Positions 1-8,293 of a DNA stretch of 42,539 nt are shown piece by piece. How positions within the stretch are numbered: position 1 is the first letter of the stretch; each line of letters starts with the position of its first letter. The stretch spans positions 1 to 42,539 of the forward strand of contig FR889131.1 of the NCBI GenBank assembly GCA_000436835.1, written 5' to 3'. Under the pieces are notes generated by a model, which was not told where the DNA came from, ran no database searches, and saw only the letters and a program-made list of their open reading frames with translations. Source of the stretch: Eubacterium sp. CAG:251 (GTDB lineage: Bacteria > Bacillota > Clostridia > Oscillospirales > Acutalibacteraceae). The position numbers were made by a program, and so were the translations under genes.

Positions 1-16
1 AGAGTTTTACACCTAA

Positions 17-328
17 TTGGGGATAAAACTTGTTATGGCAGGGCTTTTTACTGCTTCTTACAGAGATTATATTCCAAAAGGAAAAGAGGGCTTGTTCCAA
101 GGATGCAGAATGGTAATGTACGTTCTTGTACCTATGATAATCGGTCCTATAGCCGCTCAAATTATTATTACATCTGCCAATAAGGGCGTTAACGACAGCG
201 AAATAGTATATCCTATGGAGCTTTTCCTCGGTGCGGCAGTTATTATGCTTTTCGCATTTATTCCGGCAAAGATTGTAAGAGATAATCAACCAATTCAACA
301 TGAAAAACTATTGAACGAATTAAAGTAA
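17..328 (+). pseudogene. C-terminal fragment of a GPH-type MFS sugar symporter
   Basis: About 103 residues match the end of a glycoside-pentoside-hexuronide/cation symporter: a short loop with RDYIPKGKEG and FQGCRM, then two hydrophobic membrane segments and a charged cytoplasmic tail. Full-length members have about 450-500 residues and 12 segments, so only the last two or three segments are here. The reading frame is preceded by an in-frame TAA at 14-16, and the first usable codon is a TTG at 17 with no ribosome site. Either the gene is broken (nonsense or frameshift) or an error lies at the window edge; the upstream part cannot be seen. It is a different protein from the intact GPH transporter at 22575-24095. 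Family assignment is fairly sure, pseudogene status is not. Confidence 0.5.
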
Positions 329-439
329 TTTATACAAATTGCAGGTTTATATAAAATACACAAAATGTTAACATTGTGTTCATAAATAGTTAATGTAATA
401 TTAAACTGTATAATGTATTATATGCTATGTTAAGTTAAT

Positions 440-587
440 ATGGATTTAGTGGAAAGCAGTTTTTGGGGTCAGAGTTTCTCCTCATTCAATTCATAAAATA
501 CTTTTTTCATTTCTCTGTCTGCTTTTAAAAATACTCCATCCACGGTTATGGCACAGCGATGTTCCCACAGCGTCGCTGTGTTTTTTT
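440..587 (+). ncRNA. Possible structured small RNA ending in a terminator
   Basis: Three helices can nest: 440-444 with 535-539 (ATGGA/TCCAT), 453-459 with 519-525 (AAAGCAG/CTGCTTT) and 470-474 with 513-517 (CAGAG/CTCTG), giving a long rod with internal loops. It is followed by a strong terminator. A TATAAT at 409-414 could start a transcript of about 165 nt. The rod shape and size recall 6S RNA, but I see no diagnostic motif, and the region could equally be the 3' untranslated region of the transporter fragment upstream. Low confidence. Confidence 0.25.
552..587 (+). terminator. Rho-independent terminator with alternative 5' arms
   Basis: An 8-bp perfect stem (552-559 with 573-580) encloses a 13-nt loop and is followed by seven T (581-587). 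CACAGCG occurs twice (552-558 and 566-572), so the 3' arm can also pair with the second copy to make a tighter 6-bp hairpin. Confidence 0.8.
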
Positions 588-599
588 ATGTTTAATTAC

Positions 600-629
600 A
601 AAAAAAGGCAAGCCGTTGCCGACTTGTCT
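600..629 (-). terminator. Terminator of the metallophosphoesterase gene
   Basis: On the minus strand the arms 629-621 and 614-606 pair over about nine positions (one mismatch, one G-T pair) around a six-base loop, followed by a run of T (plus-strand A run 600-606). It lies 15 bases after the stop codon. Confidence 0.75.
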
Positions 630-643
630 TTCTAACGATTAGT

Positions 644-1468
644 TTATTTTATTTTTACATTAATGATTATCATTTCAGGATGATTGAAAAGCCTTAATGG
701 AAACTCGGAATTACCAAGCCCTCTGCTGACAATTAATTTTGGTCTTTCTCCGAATTCGCCACGTGCATACTTCGGCAATACACCTTGTCCCGGGGAAAAA
801 AGTGGTCCTATAAACGGCATTATCCATTGACCGCCGTGCGCATGTCCCGATAATTGCAAATCAAAATCATATTGAGAATAATTTAATTCCTTTATTCCTT
901 CAAAATTTTCAGGAAAATGGCTTAACACAAGCTTAAATTTGTCGCTTTTTTCAAGTTCCTTAAAATAAGGACTCATATCTTTATATTCGAATGTTCCTTT
1001 TTTGCGTGCTTTATAATCGTCAAAATCAGCTTGATTTTCATCAAGCCCTAATATTGTGCAGTAATCGTTATCTGCACATTTGTTGAGTAAAACGTTAAAG
1101 CCTGTTTTTTCAAGTTCAATCATTAATTTGTTAAAATTATCAAGACGTCTTTCGTGGTTACCTGTTATGTAATAAACAGGCGCAATTTTTAAAAGTTTTT
1201 TAGCATAATCGAGCATTTTATCCTTATTTTTGCATCTGTCGTTAATATAATCTCCCGTTATGCAAATTATGTCCGGTTTTTCGTTTATAAGCTTTTCTAA
1301 AATTGATTTAAACGGCTTTGAGTGAAAATCGGAAAGATGTGCTATTTTAAAGCTTTTGCCTGCATCCTTACTTTTTATATTGTAATATGTAGTGTCAATT
1401 TTATTGTTTTCATAGTAGCAAAAGAGCAGAAATAACACAATTGCTAAAAAAATTACTAAATATATCAT
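644..1468 (-). CDS. Membrane-anchored calcineurin-like metallophosphoesterase (YkuE type)
   Basis: The 274-residue protein has one N-terminal hydrophobic anchor (residues about 1-20) and a metallophosphoesterase domain carrying the standard metal-binding blocks: DFH at 46-48, GD at 72-73, GNHE at 103-106, a lone His in LSHFPE near 184 and GHAH at 208-211. These bind a di-metal centre that hydrolyses phosphoesters; the substrate is unknown. Relatives such as YkuE act at the outer face of the membrane. The ATG at 1468 is chosen because GGTG lies eight bases upstream; an ATG at 1513 would add 15 residues but has no ribosome site. The gene is monocistronic, with a TTGACT-17-TATTAT promoter at 1485-1513 and its own terminator. 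It diverges from dgt. Confidence 0.85.
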   Translation of the reverse strand: MIYLVIFLAIVLFLLFCYYENNKIDTTYYNIKSKDAGKSFKIAHLSDFHSKPFKSILEKLINEKPDIICITGDYINDRCKNKDKMLDYAKKLLKIAPVYYITGNHERRLDNFNKLMIELEKTGFNVLLNKCADNDYCTILGLDENQADFDDYKARKKGTFEYKDMSPYFKELEKSDKFKLVLSHFPENFEGIKELNYSQYDFDLQLSGHAHGGQWIMPFIGPLFSPGQGVLPKYARGEFGERPKLIVSRGLGNSEFPLRLFNHPEMIIINVKIK

Positions 1469-1484
1469 ATAATCACCACTATTA

Positions 1485-1513
1485 ATAATATAATTTATTT
1501 TGATTTTAGTCAA
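1485..1513 (-). promoter_or_regulatory. Sigma-A-type promoter of the metallophosphoesterase
   Basis: Read on the minus strand, TTGACT (1513-1508), a 17-base spacer and TATTAT (1490-1485). The start codon follows 17 bases after the -10 box, giving a very short 5' leader. Confidence 0.6.
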
Positions 1514-1587
1514 TGTTTAAAATTTATTAGCAAATTAAAAGGGATTTTAATGTATAATACGTATATAATATTGAAAGGGTGAGATTT

Positions 1588-2589
1588 TTGGACGCTTCAA
1601 TTCGCATTTTAGCAGAAGAAAATGAGAAAAAAATTCTTTGTGATAAGGCTTGCTTGGCTGTTAATTCACGTGGCAGAGTGAGAGAAGAAGAGGAATGTAA
1701 TGTCAGAACTTGCTTTCAACGTGACCGTGACAGAATAATTCATTGCCAAGCCTTTCGTCGGCTTAAGCATAAAACGCAGGTGTTTTTAGCTCCGAGCGGC
1801 GACCATTACAGGACAAGACTTACCCACACTCTTGAGGTTGCACAAATTGCACGCACTATTGCAAGAGCGTTAAGGCTTAATGAGGATTTAACGGAGGCTG
1901 TTGCTCTCGGTCACGATTTAGGTCATACACCTTTCGGCCATGCAGGTGAGCGTGCTCTTAATCAGGTTTTTGAAAATGGTTTTCGCCATTATGAACAAAG
2001 TGTTCGTGTTGTTGAAAAGATTGAAAAGGGCGGAAAAGGTTTAAACCTTACTGACGAAGTTAAAAACGGTATTCTTTGCCACACAAGGGGCGAGGAAGCA
2101 TACACTCTTGAAGGGCAGATTATTAAGATTGCCGACAAGATTGCTTATATTAATCATGATATTGACGATGCCGAACGTGCAGGTGTTCTCGCAGAGGAAG
2201 ATATTCCGCTTAGTCTTAGGATGCAGCTTGGTATGACGAAGTCTGAGAGAATAAATAATATGGTTATTGACGTTATAAAAAACAGCGATTATAAAATACG
2301 TATGAGTGATGACTGCTATTCAGGTTTTATGGATTTGCACGAATTTATGTTTACTGCTGTATATACCAACCCGGTGTGCAAGGGTGAGGAAAAAAAGGCT
2401 GTCAATATGCTTTTACAAATATACAATTATTTTATTAATCATGTTGACGAAATGCCCGAAGAATACATAAATATTGCAAATGAGGACGGTTTTGAACGTG
2501 CGGTCTGCGATTATATTGCCGGTATGAGCGATACTTATGCATTGAAAATATTTAATAAGCTTTTTGTGCCTATGTTTTGGTATGACTGA
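1588..2589 (+). CDS. dgt: dGTPase-like deoxynucleoside triphosphate triphosphohydrolase
   Basis: The 333-residue HD-superfamily protein matches the deoxyguanosinetriphosphate triphosphohydrolase-like family, which splits dNTPs to deoxynucleosides and tripolyphosphate. The N-terminal part has the family pattern RDRDRIIHCQAFRRL and KTQVF; the HD metal residues are the His of THTLEV (about 78) and the HD of GHDLGH (about 109-110), with the following GHTPFGHAGE. The TTG at 1588 sits eight bases after AAAGGG, a better arrangement than the GTG at 1579 that overlaps that site. Two TATAAT boxes (1553-1558, 1564-1569) lie upstream but neither has a good -35. It precedes dnaG by 26 bases, a frequent arrangement in Clostridia, so it probably heads the dnaG-rpoD operon. 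Confidence 0.93.
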   Translation: MDASIRILAEENEKKILCDKACLAVNSRGRVREEEECNVRTCFQRDRDRIIHCQAFRRLKHKTQVFLAPSGDHYRTRLTHTLEVAQIARTIARALRLNEDLTEAVALGHDLGHTPFGHAGERALNQVFENGFRHYEQSVRVVEKIEKGGKGLNLTDEVKNGILCHTRGEEAYTLEGQIIKIADKIAYINHDIDDAERAGVLAEEDIPLSLRMQLGMTKSERINNMVIDVIKNSDYKIRMSDDCYSGFMDLHEFMFTAVYTNPVCKGEEKKAVNMLLQIYNYFINHVDEMPEEYINIANEDGFERAVCDYIAGMSDTYALKIFNKLFVPMFWYD

Positions 2590-2615
2590 TTAATTTTTGA
2601 AAGGAGTTGAACAAT

Positions 2616-4358
2616 ATGCCGCTTAACGAGAGCTTTCTGCAAGAACTTAAATATAAAACAGATATTGAAGATATTGTTTCAACTTATGTTTCATTAAGAA
2701 AAAGAGGAAATACTTCCGTAGGTCTTTGCCCGTTTCATAACGAAAAAACACCGTCATTTACCGTTTATAATGATACGCAATCTTTTTATTGTTTTGGTTG
2801 CGGTGCAGGCGGAGATGCAATAGGCTTTATCAAAAAAATTGAAAATCTTGATTATATTGATGCCGTTAAGCTCCTTGCCGAACGTGCGGGTATGCAAATG
2901 CCGCAGGATGGCTTTGATGACAGTATATCAAAAAAGAGAAGACGAATTTTGCAGATTAATAGGGAAGCGGCAAAATTTTTTCATTCTTATTTAATGTCGC
3001 CGCAGGGAAAGACCGGTTACGATTATTTTATCAATCGTGGTTTAACCCCAAAAACTATTGTTAAATTCGGCTTAGGGTATGCTCCTGACAGTTGGGACTC
3101 ACTTTTGAAGCACTTAAAGTCATTAGGCTACGGTATAGGCGAAATGGTTGATGCGGGTGTAGTTAAGGTCGGCAGAAATAATAATTACTATGATACGTTT
3201 AAAAACAGGGTTATGACTCCGATAATTGACGTTAGGGGCAATGTAATTGCCTTTGGCGGACGTGTCCTTGATGACAGCAAGCCGAAATATGTTAACACGT
3301 CGGATACGCTTGTTTATAAAAAGACAAATGAACTTTTTGCTCTTAATTTTGCAAAAGACAGCGGTAAGGATTCGCTTATTCTTTGCGAAGGCTATATGGA
3401 TGTAATTTCAATGCATCAAGCCGGATTTAATAATGCTGTTGCAGGATGCGGCACGGCGCTGACAAGTGAGCAGGTACGCTTGATTAACAGGTATGCAAAG
3501 GAGGTTATACTTGCATACGATGCCGACGAAGCCGGTCAAAAGGCAGTCCACAAGGCAATGGAGCTTTTTAAAAGTACAGATGTTAAAATTCGTGTTCCTC
3601 GTTTTACGGGAGGAAAAGACCCTGATGAAATTATTAAAAAGCTCGGGCGGGACAAGTTTAAGGGTATGCTTGAGGGCGCAAGCAATGATACTGAATTTTC
3701 ACTTCTTGAAATCAGGGAAAAATATGACCTTGAAACAACGCAAGGTAAAATTGATTTTGTACGTGATGCACTTAAAATCATTGCAACGCTTCAGCCTGTT
3801 GAGCAGGATTTATATTTAACACGTATATCGAGTGAATTGTCGATTGAAAAATCAAGTCTTAAACTTCAACTTCAATCACTGATAAAAAACAATCACAGAA
3901 GAGAATCTAAAAATCATTTTAAAACAATAGTTAACGATTACACAAGAAATGTTACAAGAGAAGCATATGACACGGGAGTGCCGCACAAGCAGACGAAGGC
4001 TGAAAATCGCCTTTTAACTTTATTAATGGTTTATCCCGATTGCTCTAAGCTTTTGAATGATTTTGATTCAAATATGCTGTCTGACGGCTTTGTCAAAAAA
4101 GCTTACAGTGCCATACTTAACAGAATCAACGACGGACTTGAGTTAAACTTGATGTCTTTTGGTGACACGTTTACCGACAATGAATATTCACGTCTGGCAC
4201 GTCTTATCAATAACGATTGTGAAAGCAATGATTCTAAGGCAGAATTTAATGATTGCTTAAAAATCATTGAAGAAGAATATAATAAAAAAAATTCCTCGTC
4301 ACCATCAAATATGAGTGAGGATGAGTTTAGAAATTTGTTTAGCCATTTAAACAAATGA
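2616..4358 (+). CDS. dnaG: DNA primase
   Basis: The 580-residue protein makes RNA primers at the replication fork. It has the three primase parts in order: an N-terminal CHC2 zinc finger with CPFH at about 38-41 and CFGC at about 59-62; the TOPRIM catalytic core with LCEGYMD near 257 and DADEAG near 302; and a C-terminal helicase-binding region with low conservation. Length is usual for the family (about 580-600). ATG 2616 is chosen because AAGGAG lies at 2601-2606; a TTG nine bases upstream is too close to it. It is followed 33 bases later by rpoD, the classic dnaG-rpoD macromolecular-synthesis order. Confidence 0.97.
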   Translation: MPLNESFLQELKYKTDIEDIVSTYVSLRKRGNTSVGLCPFHNEKTPSFTVYNDTQSFYCFGCGAGGDAIGFIKKIENLDYIDAVKLLAERAGMQMPQDGFDDSISKKRRRILQINREAAKFFHSYLMSPQGKTGYDYFINRGLTPKTIVKFGLGYAPDSWDSLLKHLKSLGYGIGEMVDAGVVKVGRNNNYYDTFKNRVMTPIIDVRGNVIAFGGRVLDDSKPKYVNTSDTLVYKKTNELFALNFAKDSGKDSLILCEGYMDVISMHQAGFNNAVAGCGTALTSEQVRLINRYAKEVILAYDADEAGQKAVHKAMELFKSTDVKIRVPRFTGGKDPDEIIKKLGRDKFKGMLEGASNDTEFSLLEIREKYDLETTQGKIDFVRDALKIIATLQPVEQDLYLTRISSELSIEKSSLKLQLQSLIKNNHRRESKNHFKTIVNDYTRNVTREAYDTGVPHKQTKAENRLLTLLMVYPDCSKLLNDFDSNMLSDGFVKKAYSAILNRINDGLELNLMSFGDTFTDNEYSRLARLINNDCESNDSKAEFNDCLKIIEEEYNKKNSSSPSNMSEDEFRNLFSHLNK

Positions 4359-4391
4359 TATAGGAATACATAAAGCGGAGGATATTAATTT

Positions 4392-5522
4392 ATGAAAGAA
4401 ATGAGTCTTACACCGAATGCATCGCCAAGCGATGATAAGAAAAGTGCGGCTTTTAAAAAGCTTATCGAAAAAGGAAAGCAAGTCGGTCATCTCTCAACTC
4501 AGGATATTGATACACTTATTGTTGACCTTGACCTTGATGTTGACGAGCTTGAAAAGCTCAATGAGCAAATTGATGCGGCAAACATTAGCATTATTGATGA
4601 TTTTTCGGCAGAGGCACTTGACGGAATCAGCCTTAAAGTTGATTTGCCTAAGGAAACAGATGCAGCTGAAACTGTTGCTGTTAATGATAATGCCGCAATG
4701 GATGATCCTGTAAAGGTGTATCTTAAGGAAATAGGCCGTGTGCCGCTTCTTACACCGGAGGAAGAAATTGAACTTGCTATCAGAATTTCTGAGGATGATC
4801 AAGAGGCCAAGAAGCGACTTGCTGAGGCCAATCTTCGCCTTGTAGTAAGTATTGCAAAAAGGTACGTCGGCAGAGGTATGCAGTTTCTTGACCTCATTCA
4901 AGAGGGTAATCTCGGTCTTATTAAGGCTGTTGATAAATTTGATTACACAAAGGGCTTTAAGTTTTCGACATATGCTACCTGGTGGATTAGGCAGGCTATC
5001 ACTCGTGCTATTGCGGACCAAGCAAGAACTATAAGAATTCCTGTTCATATGGTTGAAACCATCAATAAGGTTAAAAAAGCTAACAGTCAGCTTCTCCACC
5101 AAAACGGCAGAGAAGCCACACCTGACGAAATTGCAGAATTTCTTGAAATGCCTGTTGATAAGGTAAGAGAAATTTTAAGAGTAGCGCAGGAGCCTGTATC
5201 ACTTGAAACACCAATCGGCGAGGAGGAAGATTCACACCTTGGTGATTTTATTCCTGATGACGATGCACTTGCACCTGCCGATGCGGCTTCAATGAGCCTT
5301 CTTAAAGAGCAACTTGCAGATGTTTTAAAAACTCTTACTCCGAGAGAGGCAAAAGTTCTTTCACTAAGATTTGGCCTTGATGACGGAAATCCAAAAACAC
5401 TTGAAGAAGTAGGCAAGGTGTTTAATGTTACACGAGAGAGAATCAGACAGATTGAGGCGAAAGCTCTCAGAAAACTTCGCCATCCGAGCAGAAGTAAAAA
5501 ATTAAAGGACTTTTTAGACTGA
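4392..5522 (+). CDS. rpoD: Primary RNA polymerase sigma factor (sigma-70/SigA)
   Basis: At 376 residues this is a typical Firmicutes housekeeping sigma factor. It shows an acidic region 1.1 at the N terminus, region 1.2 (DDPVKVYLKEIG, about 104-115), region 2 with FLDLIQEGNLGL and FSTYATWWIRQA that melts the -10 element, region 3, and region 4.2 with the helix-turn-helix TRERIRQIEAKALRKL near the end that reads the -35 element. The promoters found in this window (TTGACA-17-TATAAT types) are what it would read. The ribosome site CGGAGG precedes the ATG by ten bases. It lies directly behind dnaG, and the next gene starts two bases after its stop. Confidence 0.98.
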   Translation: MKEMSLTPNASPSDDKKSAAFKKLIEKGKQVGHLSTQDIDTLIVDLDLDVDELEKLNEQIDAANISIIDDFSAEALDGISLKVDLPKETDAAETVAVNDNAAMDDPVKVYLKEIGRVPLLTPEEEIELAIRISEDDQEAKKRLAEANLRLVVSIAKRYVGRGMQFLDLIQEGNLGLIKAVDKFDYTKGFKFSTYATWWIRQAITRAIADQARTIRIPVHMVETINKVKKANSQLLHQNGREATPDEIAEFLEMPVDKVREILRVAQEPVSLETPIGEEEDSHLGDFIPDDDALAPADAASMSLLKEQLADVLKTLTPREAKVLSLRFGLDDGNPKTLEEVGKVFNVTRERIRQIEAKALRKLRHPSRSKKLKDFLD

Positions 5523-5524
5523 TT

Positions 5525-5725
5525 ATGACAGAAGAAAAAATTGACAGAATAAATGCGCTTGCTCATAAGCAGCAGGCGGTCGGTCTTACCGATGAAGAAA
5601 AGGAAGAACAATCAAAGCTTAGGCAGGAGTATATTGCTTCAGTCAGAGCAAGCCTTGTAGGTCAACTTGAAAATACATATATAGTTGACGAAAACGGCAA
5701 TAAGAAAAAGGTAAAAAAGAAATAA
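5525..5725 (+). CDS. DUF896 / YnzC-family small protein
   Basis: This 66-residue, highly charged helical protein has the DUF896 pattern: an N-terminal INALAHKQ segment, GLTDEEKEEQ and LRQEYIASVR, ending in a lysine-rich tail. Members are short cytoplasmic proteins (about 60-80 residues) found across Firmicutes; the B. subtilis homologue YnzC is LexA-controlled, but the biochemical role is unknown. It begins two bases after rpoD and overlaps tmk by one base (TAATG), so it is translationally coupled to both. Confidence 0.85.
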   Translation: MTEEKIDRINALAHKQQAVGLTDEEKEEQSKLRQEYIASVRASLVGQLENTYIVDENGNKKKVKKK

Positions 5726-6396
5726 TGGGAAAGTTTATAATTATTGAAGGTCTTGACGGGTGCGGCAAATCAACGCAAACAAAATTACTTGAAGAATATT
5801 TTGAAAAAAATTCAATTAATTTTAAAAAAATCAAGCTTCCGGATTATGACAGTAAATCGAGCACGCTTGTTAAAATGTATCTCGCCGGTGAATTTGGCAA
5901 AGATGCCGCTGATGTAAATGCTTACGCTGCCGGCGCTTTTTATGCAGTCGACAGGTTTGCGTCTTATAAGCTTGATTGGGGCAAAGATTATAATAACGGA
6001 ACATTGATTTTAGCTGACAGATATGCCACTTCTAATTCAATTTATCAAATGGAAAAGATTGATGAATCTAAGTGGGACGAATATCTTGATTGGTCGGCTG
6101 ATTTTGAATATAACAAAATAGGTATTCCTAAGCCTGACTTGGTAATTTTTCTCGATATGCCCGTTGAAGTGTCACAAAGGCTTATGACTGCTCGCTATGA
6201 CGGTGATGAAAGTAAAAAAGACGTTCACGAGGCTAATGTTGATTTTCTTAATAAATGCAGAAAATCAGCACTTTATACCGCTTCTAAGCAAGGCTGGGCG
6301 GTTATACCTTGTTCTGACGGCGAGAAACCGCTTCCTATTGAAGAAATACATAATACTATTCTTGATTTTGTAAAAAAAGAATTGAAGGAAAAATAA
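5725..6396 (+). CDS. tmk: Thymidylate kinase
   Basis: The 223-residue P-loop kinase phosphorylates dTMP to dTDP in DNA-precursor synthesis. The Walker A loop GLDGCGKS is at residues 9-16, with the preceding Glu typical of thymidylate kinases; the nucleotide-binding DRYATSN motif is near 98-104, followed by KPDLVIFLDMPVE. It is slightly longer than the E. coli enzyme (213) because of an insert around 70-95 and belongs to the clostridial subgroup annotated as dTMP kinase or deoxynucleoside kinase; substrate preference cannot be fixed from sequence. Start ATG 5725 overlaps the stop of the upstream gene. Confidence 0.88.
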   Translation: MGKFIIIEGLDGCGKSTQTKLLEEYFEKNSINFKKIKLPDYDSKSSTLVKMYLAGEFGKDAADVNAYAAGAFYAVDRFASYKLDWGKDYNNGTLILADRYATSNSIYQMEKIDESKWDEYLDWSADFEYNKIGIPKPDLVIFLDMPVEVSQRLMTARYDGDESKKDVHEANVDFLNKCRKSALYTASKQGWAVIPCSDGEKPLPIEEIHNTILDFVKKELKEK

Positions 6397-6397
6397 A

Positions 6398-7285
6398 ATG
6401 TTAGAGTTTAAAACACCGCAAATTGAGGATAAGGCATGGGTTGACCAATGCTTTAAGCATTTAAAAACAATGAATTGCGATTACACATTTGGCAATATGT
6501 TTGTGTGGAACACCGAGTACAGTACCAAGATTTGTAGGTTTAAAGACTTTTTTATTTGCAGTTGGGGTATGGGCAAGGAAACCAATTTTGGCATCCCTGT
6601 CGGTAAAGGTGATTTTAAAGAAGCCGTTGAGGAAGTTATCAAATATGCTAAGTCTAATGATATTATGCCACGCTTTTACGGTGTTACCGAAGCTTATGTT
6701 GAGATGCTAAACGAAAATTTTCCCGATGCTTTTCAATTTTTATATGATGAAAGTTATGGAGATTATATTTACGAGGTTGAAAAAATGGCTTCGCTTAAAG
6801 GAAAAAAATACCACGGCAAGCGCAACCATATAACGAACTTTAAGAAAAACAATCCTAATTGGTCTTTTGAAACGATTAACAAAGATAATATTGATGATTG
6901 TATTAATCTTCACGCTAAATGGATAAACACTCACGTTGATGACAGTGATATTTCTTTTGAATTTGAAGCTGTTTTAAAAGCGTTTGAGAATTATGACAAA
7001 TTGGGATTTGTCGGCGGAATCATAAGAATAGACGGTGAAGCTGTTGCCTATACTTTCGGTGAGCCTATCAGCGATGAAACATTTGTAACTCATTTTGAAA
7101 AAGCCCCGCCGGATATTCAGGGTGCCTATCCAATTATTAATCAGGAGTTTACTAAAAATTGTTTGATGAATTATAAATATGTAAACAGGGAAGAGGATTT
7201 GGGACTTGAGGGCCTCAGAAAGGCTAAGCAATCCTATTGTCCTGAAATTTTTCTAAAAAAATGCATAGCTGTTTACAAAGACTGA
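6398..7285 (+). CDS. DUF2156 protein (phosphatidylglycerol lysyltransferase C-domain-like)
   Basis: The 295-residue soluble protein matches DUF2156, the tandem GNAT-fold domain also found as the catalytic part of MprF. Recognisable blocks are the N-terminal DYTFGNMFVWN, a central KGKKYHGKRNHI (about 132-143) and NREEDLGLEGLRKAKQSY near the end. There is no membrane part, so it is not MprF itself. Stand-alone members probably transfer an aminoacyl or acyl group, but the substrate is unknown. It starts one base after tmk and is followed four bases later by a GNAT protein, a pairing suggesting a shared function. Confidence 0.8.
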   Translation: MLEFKTPQIEDKAWVDQCFKHLKTMNCDYTFGNMFVWNTEYSTKICRFKDFFICSWGMGKETNFGIPVGKGDFKEAVEEVIKYAKSNDIMPRFYGVTEAYVEMLNENFPDAFQFLYDESYGDYIYEVEKMASLKGKKYHGKRNHITNFKKNNPNWSFETINKDNIDDCINLHAKWINTHVDDSDISFEFEAVLKAFENYDKLGFVGGIIRIDGEAVAYTFGEPISDETFVTHFEKAPPDIQGAYPIINQEFTKNCLMNYKYVNREEDLGLEGLRKAKQSYCPEIFLKKCIAVYKD

Positions 7286-7289
7286 TAAT

Positions 7290-7751
7290 ATGATTAAATA
7301 TTTTGATGATGAAAATTTGATTATTCGCTTATGGCATGAAGCTTTTGGCGACAGCGATGAGGACATCGTTTTCTTTTTGAAAAATTGCAAGCATAAAAAA
7401 TGTTTGGGCTTCTTTGAGGACGATGAGCTTTGTTCTATGCTTTTTCTTGTTGATTGTAAGGTTAACGGCAATAATGCAAAATATATTTATGCCGCTTGCA
7501 CGTATCAAAATAAACAGAAAAACGGTCAGATGACCAATCTTTTATCCTTTTGCAAAAGAAAATATGATTTGCTGTCATTAATTCCTGCAAATGATAAGCT
7601 TGTTACTTATTATGATAAGCGTGGTTTTAAGGGCAGGAGTGAAATTAAAAATATTATTTTTAATGAAAGCGACGATATAAAAGAATACCTTTTTGAAGGC
7701 TATGAACTTACGAAGCCGCTTTTATCAATTTATAAAAAAATGGAGATTTAA
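7290..7751 (+). CDS. GNAT-family acetyltransferase-like protein
   Basis: The 153-residue protein resembles the N-terminal acetyltransferase half of Eis-like GNAT proteins: IIRLWHEAFGDSDEDI at the start, AKYIYAACTYQNKQKNGQM in the acetyl-CoA-binding region, and YYDKRGF near 110. The usual Q/RxxGxG/A loop is poorly conserved (QKNGQM), and the protein is about half the length of full Eis-like proteins, so activity is uncertain. It sits four bases after the DUF2156 gene and two bases before the DJ-1 gene within one operon. Confidence 0.65.
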   Translation: MIKYFDDENLIIRLWHEAFGDSDEDIVFFLKNCKHKKCLGFFEDDELCSMLFLVDCKVNGNNAKYIYAACTYQNKQKNGQMTNLLSFCKRKYDLLSLIPANDKLVTYYDKRGFKGRSEIKNIIFNESDDIKEYLFEGYELTKPLLSIYKKMEI

Positions 7752-7753
7752 TA

Positions 7754-8293
7754 ATGGTTTACGTTTTTTTAGCAGACGGCTTTGAAACTATCGAAGCGCT
7801 TGCCGTTGTTGATATGCTAAGGCGAGCAAAGATTGATAACGAAACTGTCGGAGTAACAGGTAAAACTGTTAAATCATCACATAATATTGAAGTTGTTGCT
7901 GATATTACAATTGATGAATTAAATATCAGTAATGCAGATGCAATTGTTTTACCGGGCGGTATGCCGGGTACTTTAAATCTTGAAGCAAACGGTGTTGTTC
8001 AATCTTCGATTGATTACTGCGTTGAAAACAAAAAATATATTTGTGCTATTTGTGCGGCACCTTCAATTCTCGGTCATAAGGGTTTATTGAAGGGCAGAAA
8101 TGCGATATGTTTTCCGGGTTTTGAGGAAGATTTATGCGGCGCAATAATTTCTGAAAAATATGTTGTTTCAGATGGCAATTTCATTACCGCACGTGGTGCA
8201 GGCGTTGCCGTTGATTTCGGTCTTGAAATTGTCAAGGCGCTCGGCGGCAGTGAACTTTCAAATAAAATCAGGGAAACTATCCAATGTCAATAA
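7754..8293 (+). CDS. DJ-1/PfpI-family protein (YajL/ThiJ type)
   Basis: This 179-residue protein has the class I glutamine-amidotransferase-like fold of the DJ-1 group. The nucleophile is Cys100 in ICAAPS, the partner Glu is in FETIEA (about residue 14), and AIVLPGGMPG carries the oxyanion-side glycines. Proposed roles for the family include protection against oxidative stress, chaperone activity and glyoxalase or deglycase activity; none can be chosen here. GGAG precedes the ATG by about nine bases and lies inside the end of the GNAT gene. Its end overlaps the next gene by ten bases. Confidence 0.9.
   Translation: MVYVFLADGFETIEALAVVDMLRRAKIDNETVGVTGKTVKSSHNIEVVADITIDELNISNADAIVLPGGMPGTLNLEANGVVQSSIDYCVENKKYICAICAAPSILGHKGLLKGRNAICFPGFEEDLCGAIISEKYVVSDGNFITARGAGVAVDFGLEIVKALGGSELSNKIRETIQCQ

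Larger units (their letters stand above)
329..643. other. Gap without a protein gene
   Basis: This 315-base stretch has no convincing coding frame. It is very AT-rich up to about 430, with a TATAAT at 409-414 that lacks a good -35 box. From about 440 it contains pairable segments described separately as a possible structured RNA, then a rho-independent terminator at 552-587 (+ strand) and the terminator of the minus-strand phosphoesterase at 600-629. Confidence 0.6.

Noticed and set aside
545..587. T-box or other riboswitch-type antiterminator near GTTCCCACAGCG
   Set aside because: The T-box core sequence is absent on both strands and no aminoacyl-tRNA synthetase or amino-acid gene follows; an ordinary terminator explains the hairpin.
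4494..5102. A 202-codon open frame on the minus strand inside rpoD
   Set aside because: It is antisense to a highly conserved sigma factor, has no ribosome site and no recognisable protein; it is a product of codon bias.
5087..5611. A 174-codon minus-strand open frame across the rpoD end and the DUF896 gene
   Set aside because: Ser/Arg/Leu-rich shadow of two clear plus-strand genes.
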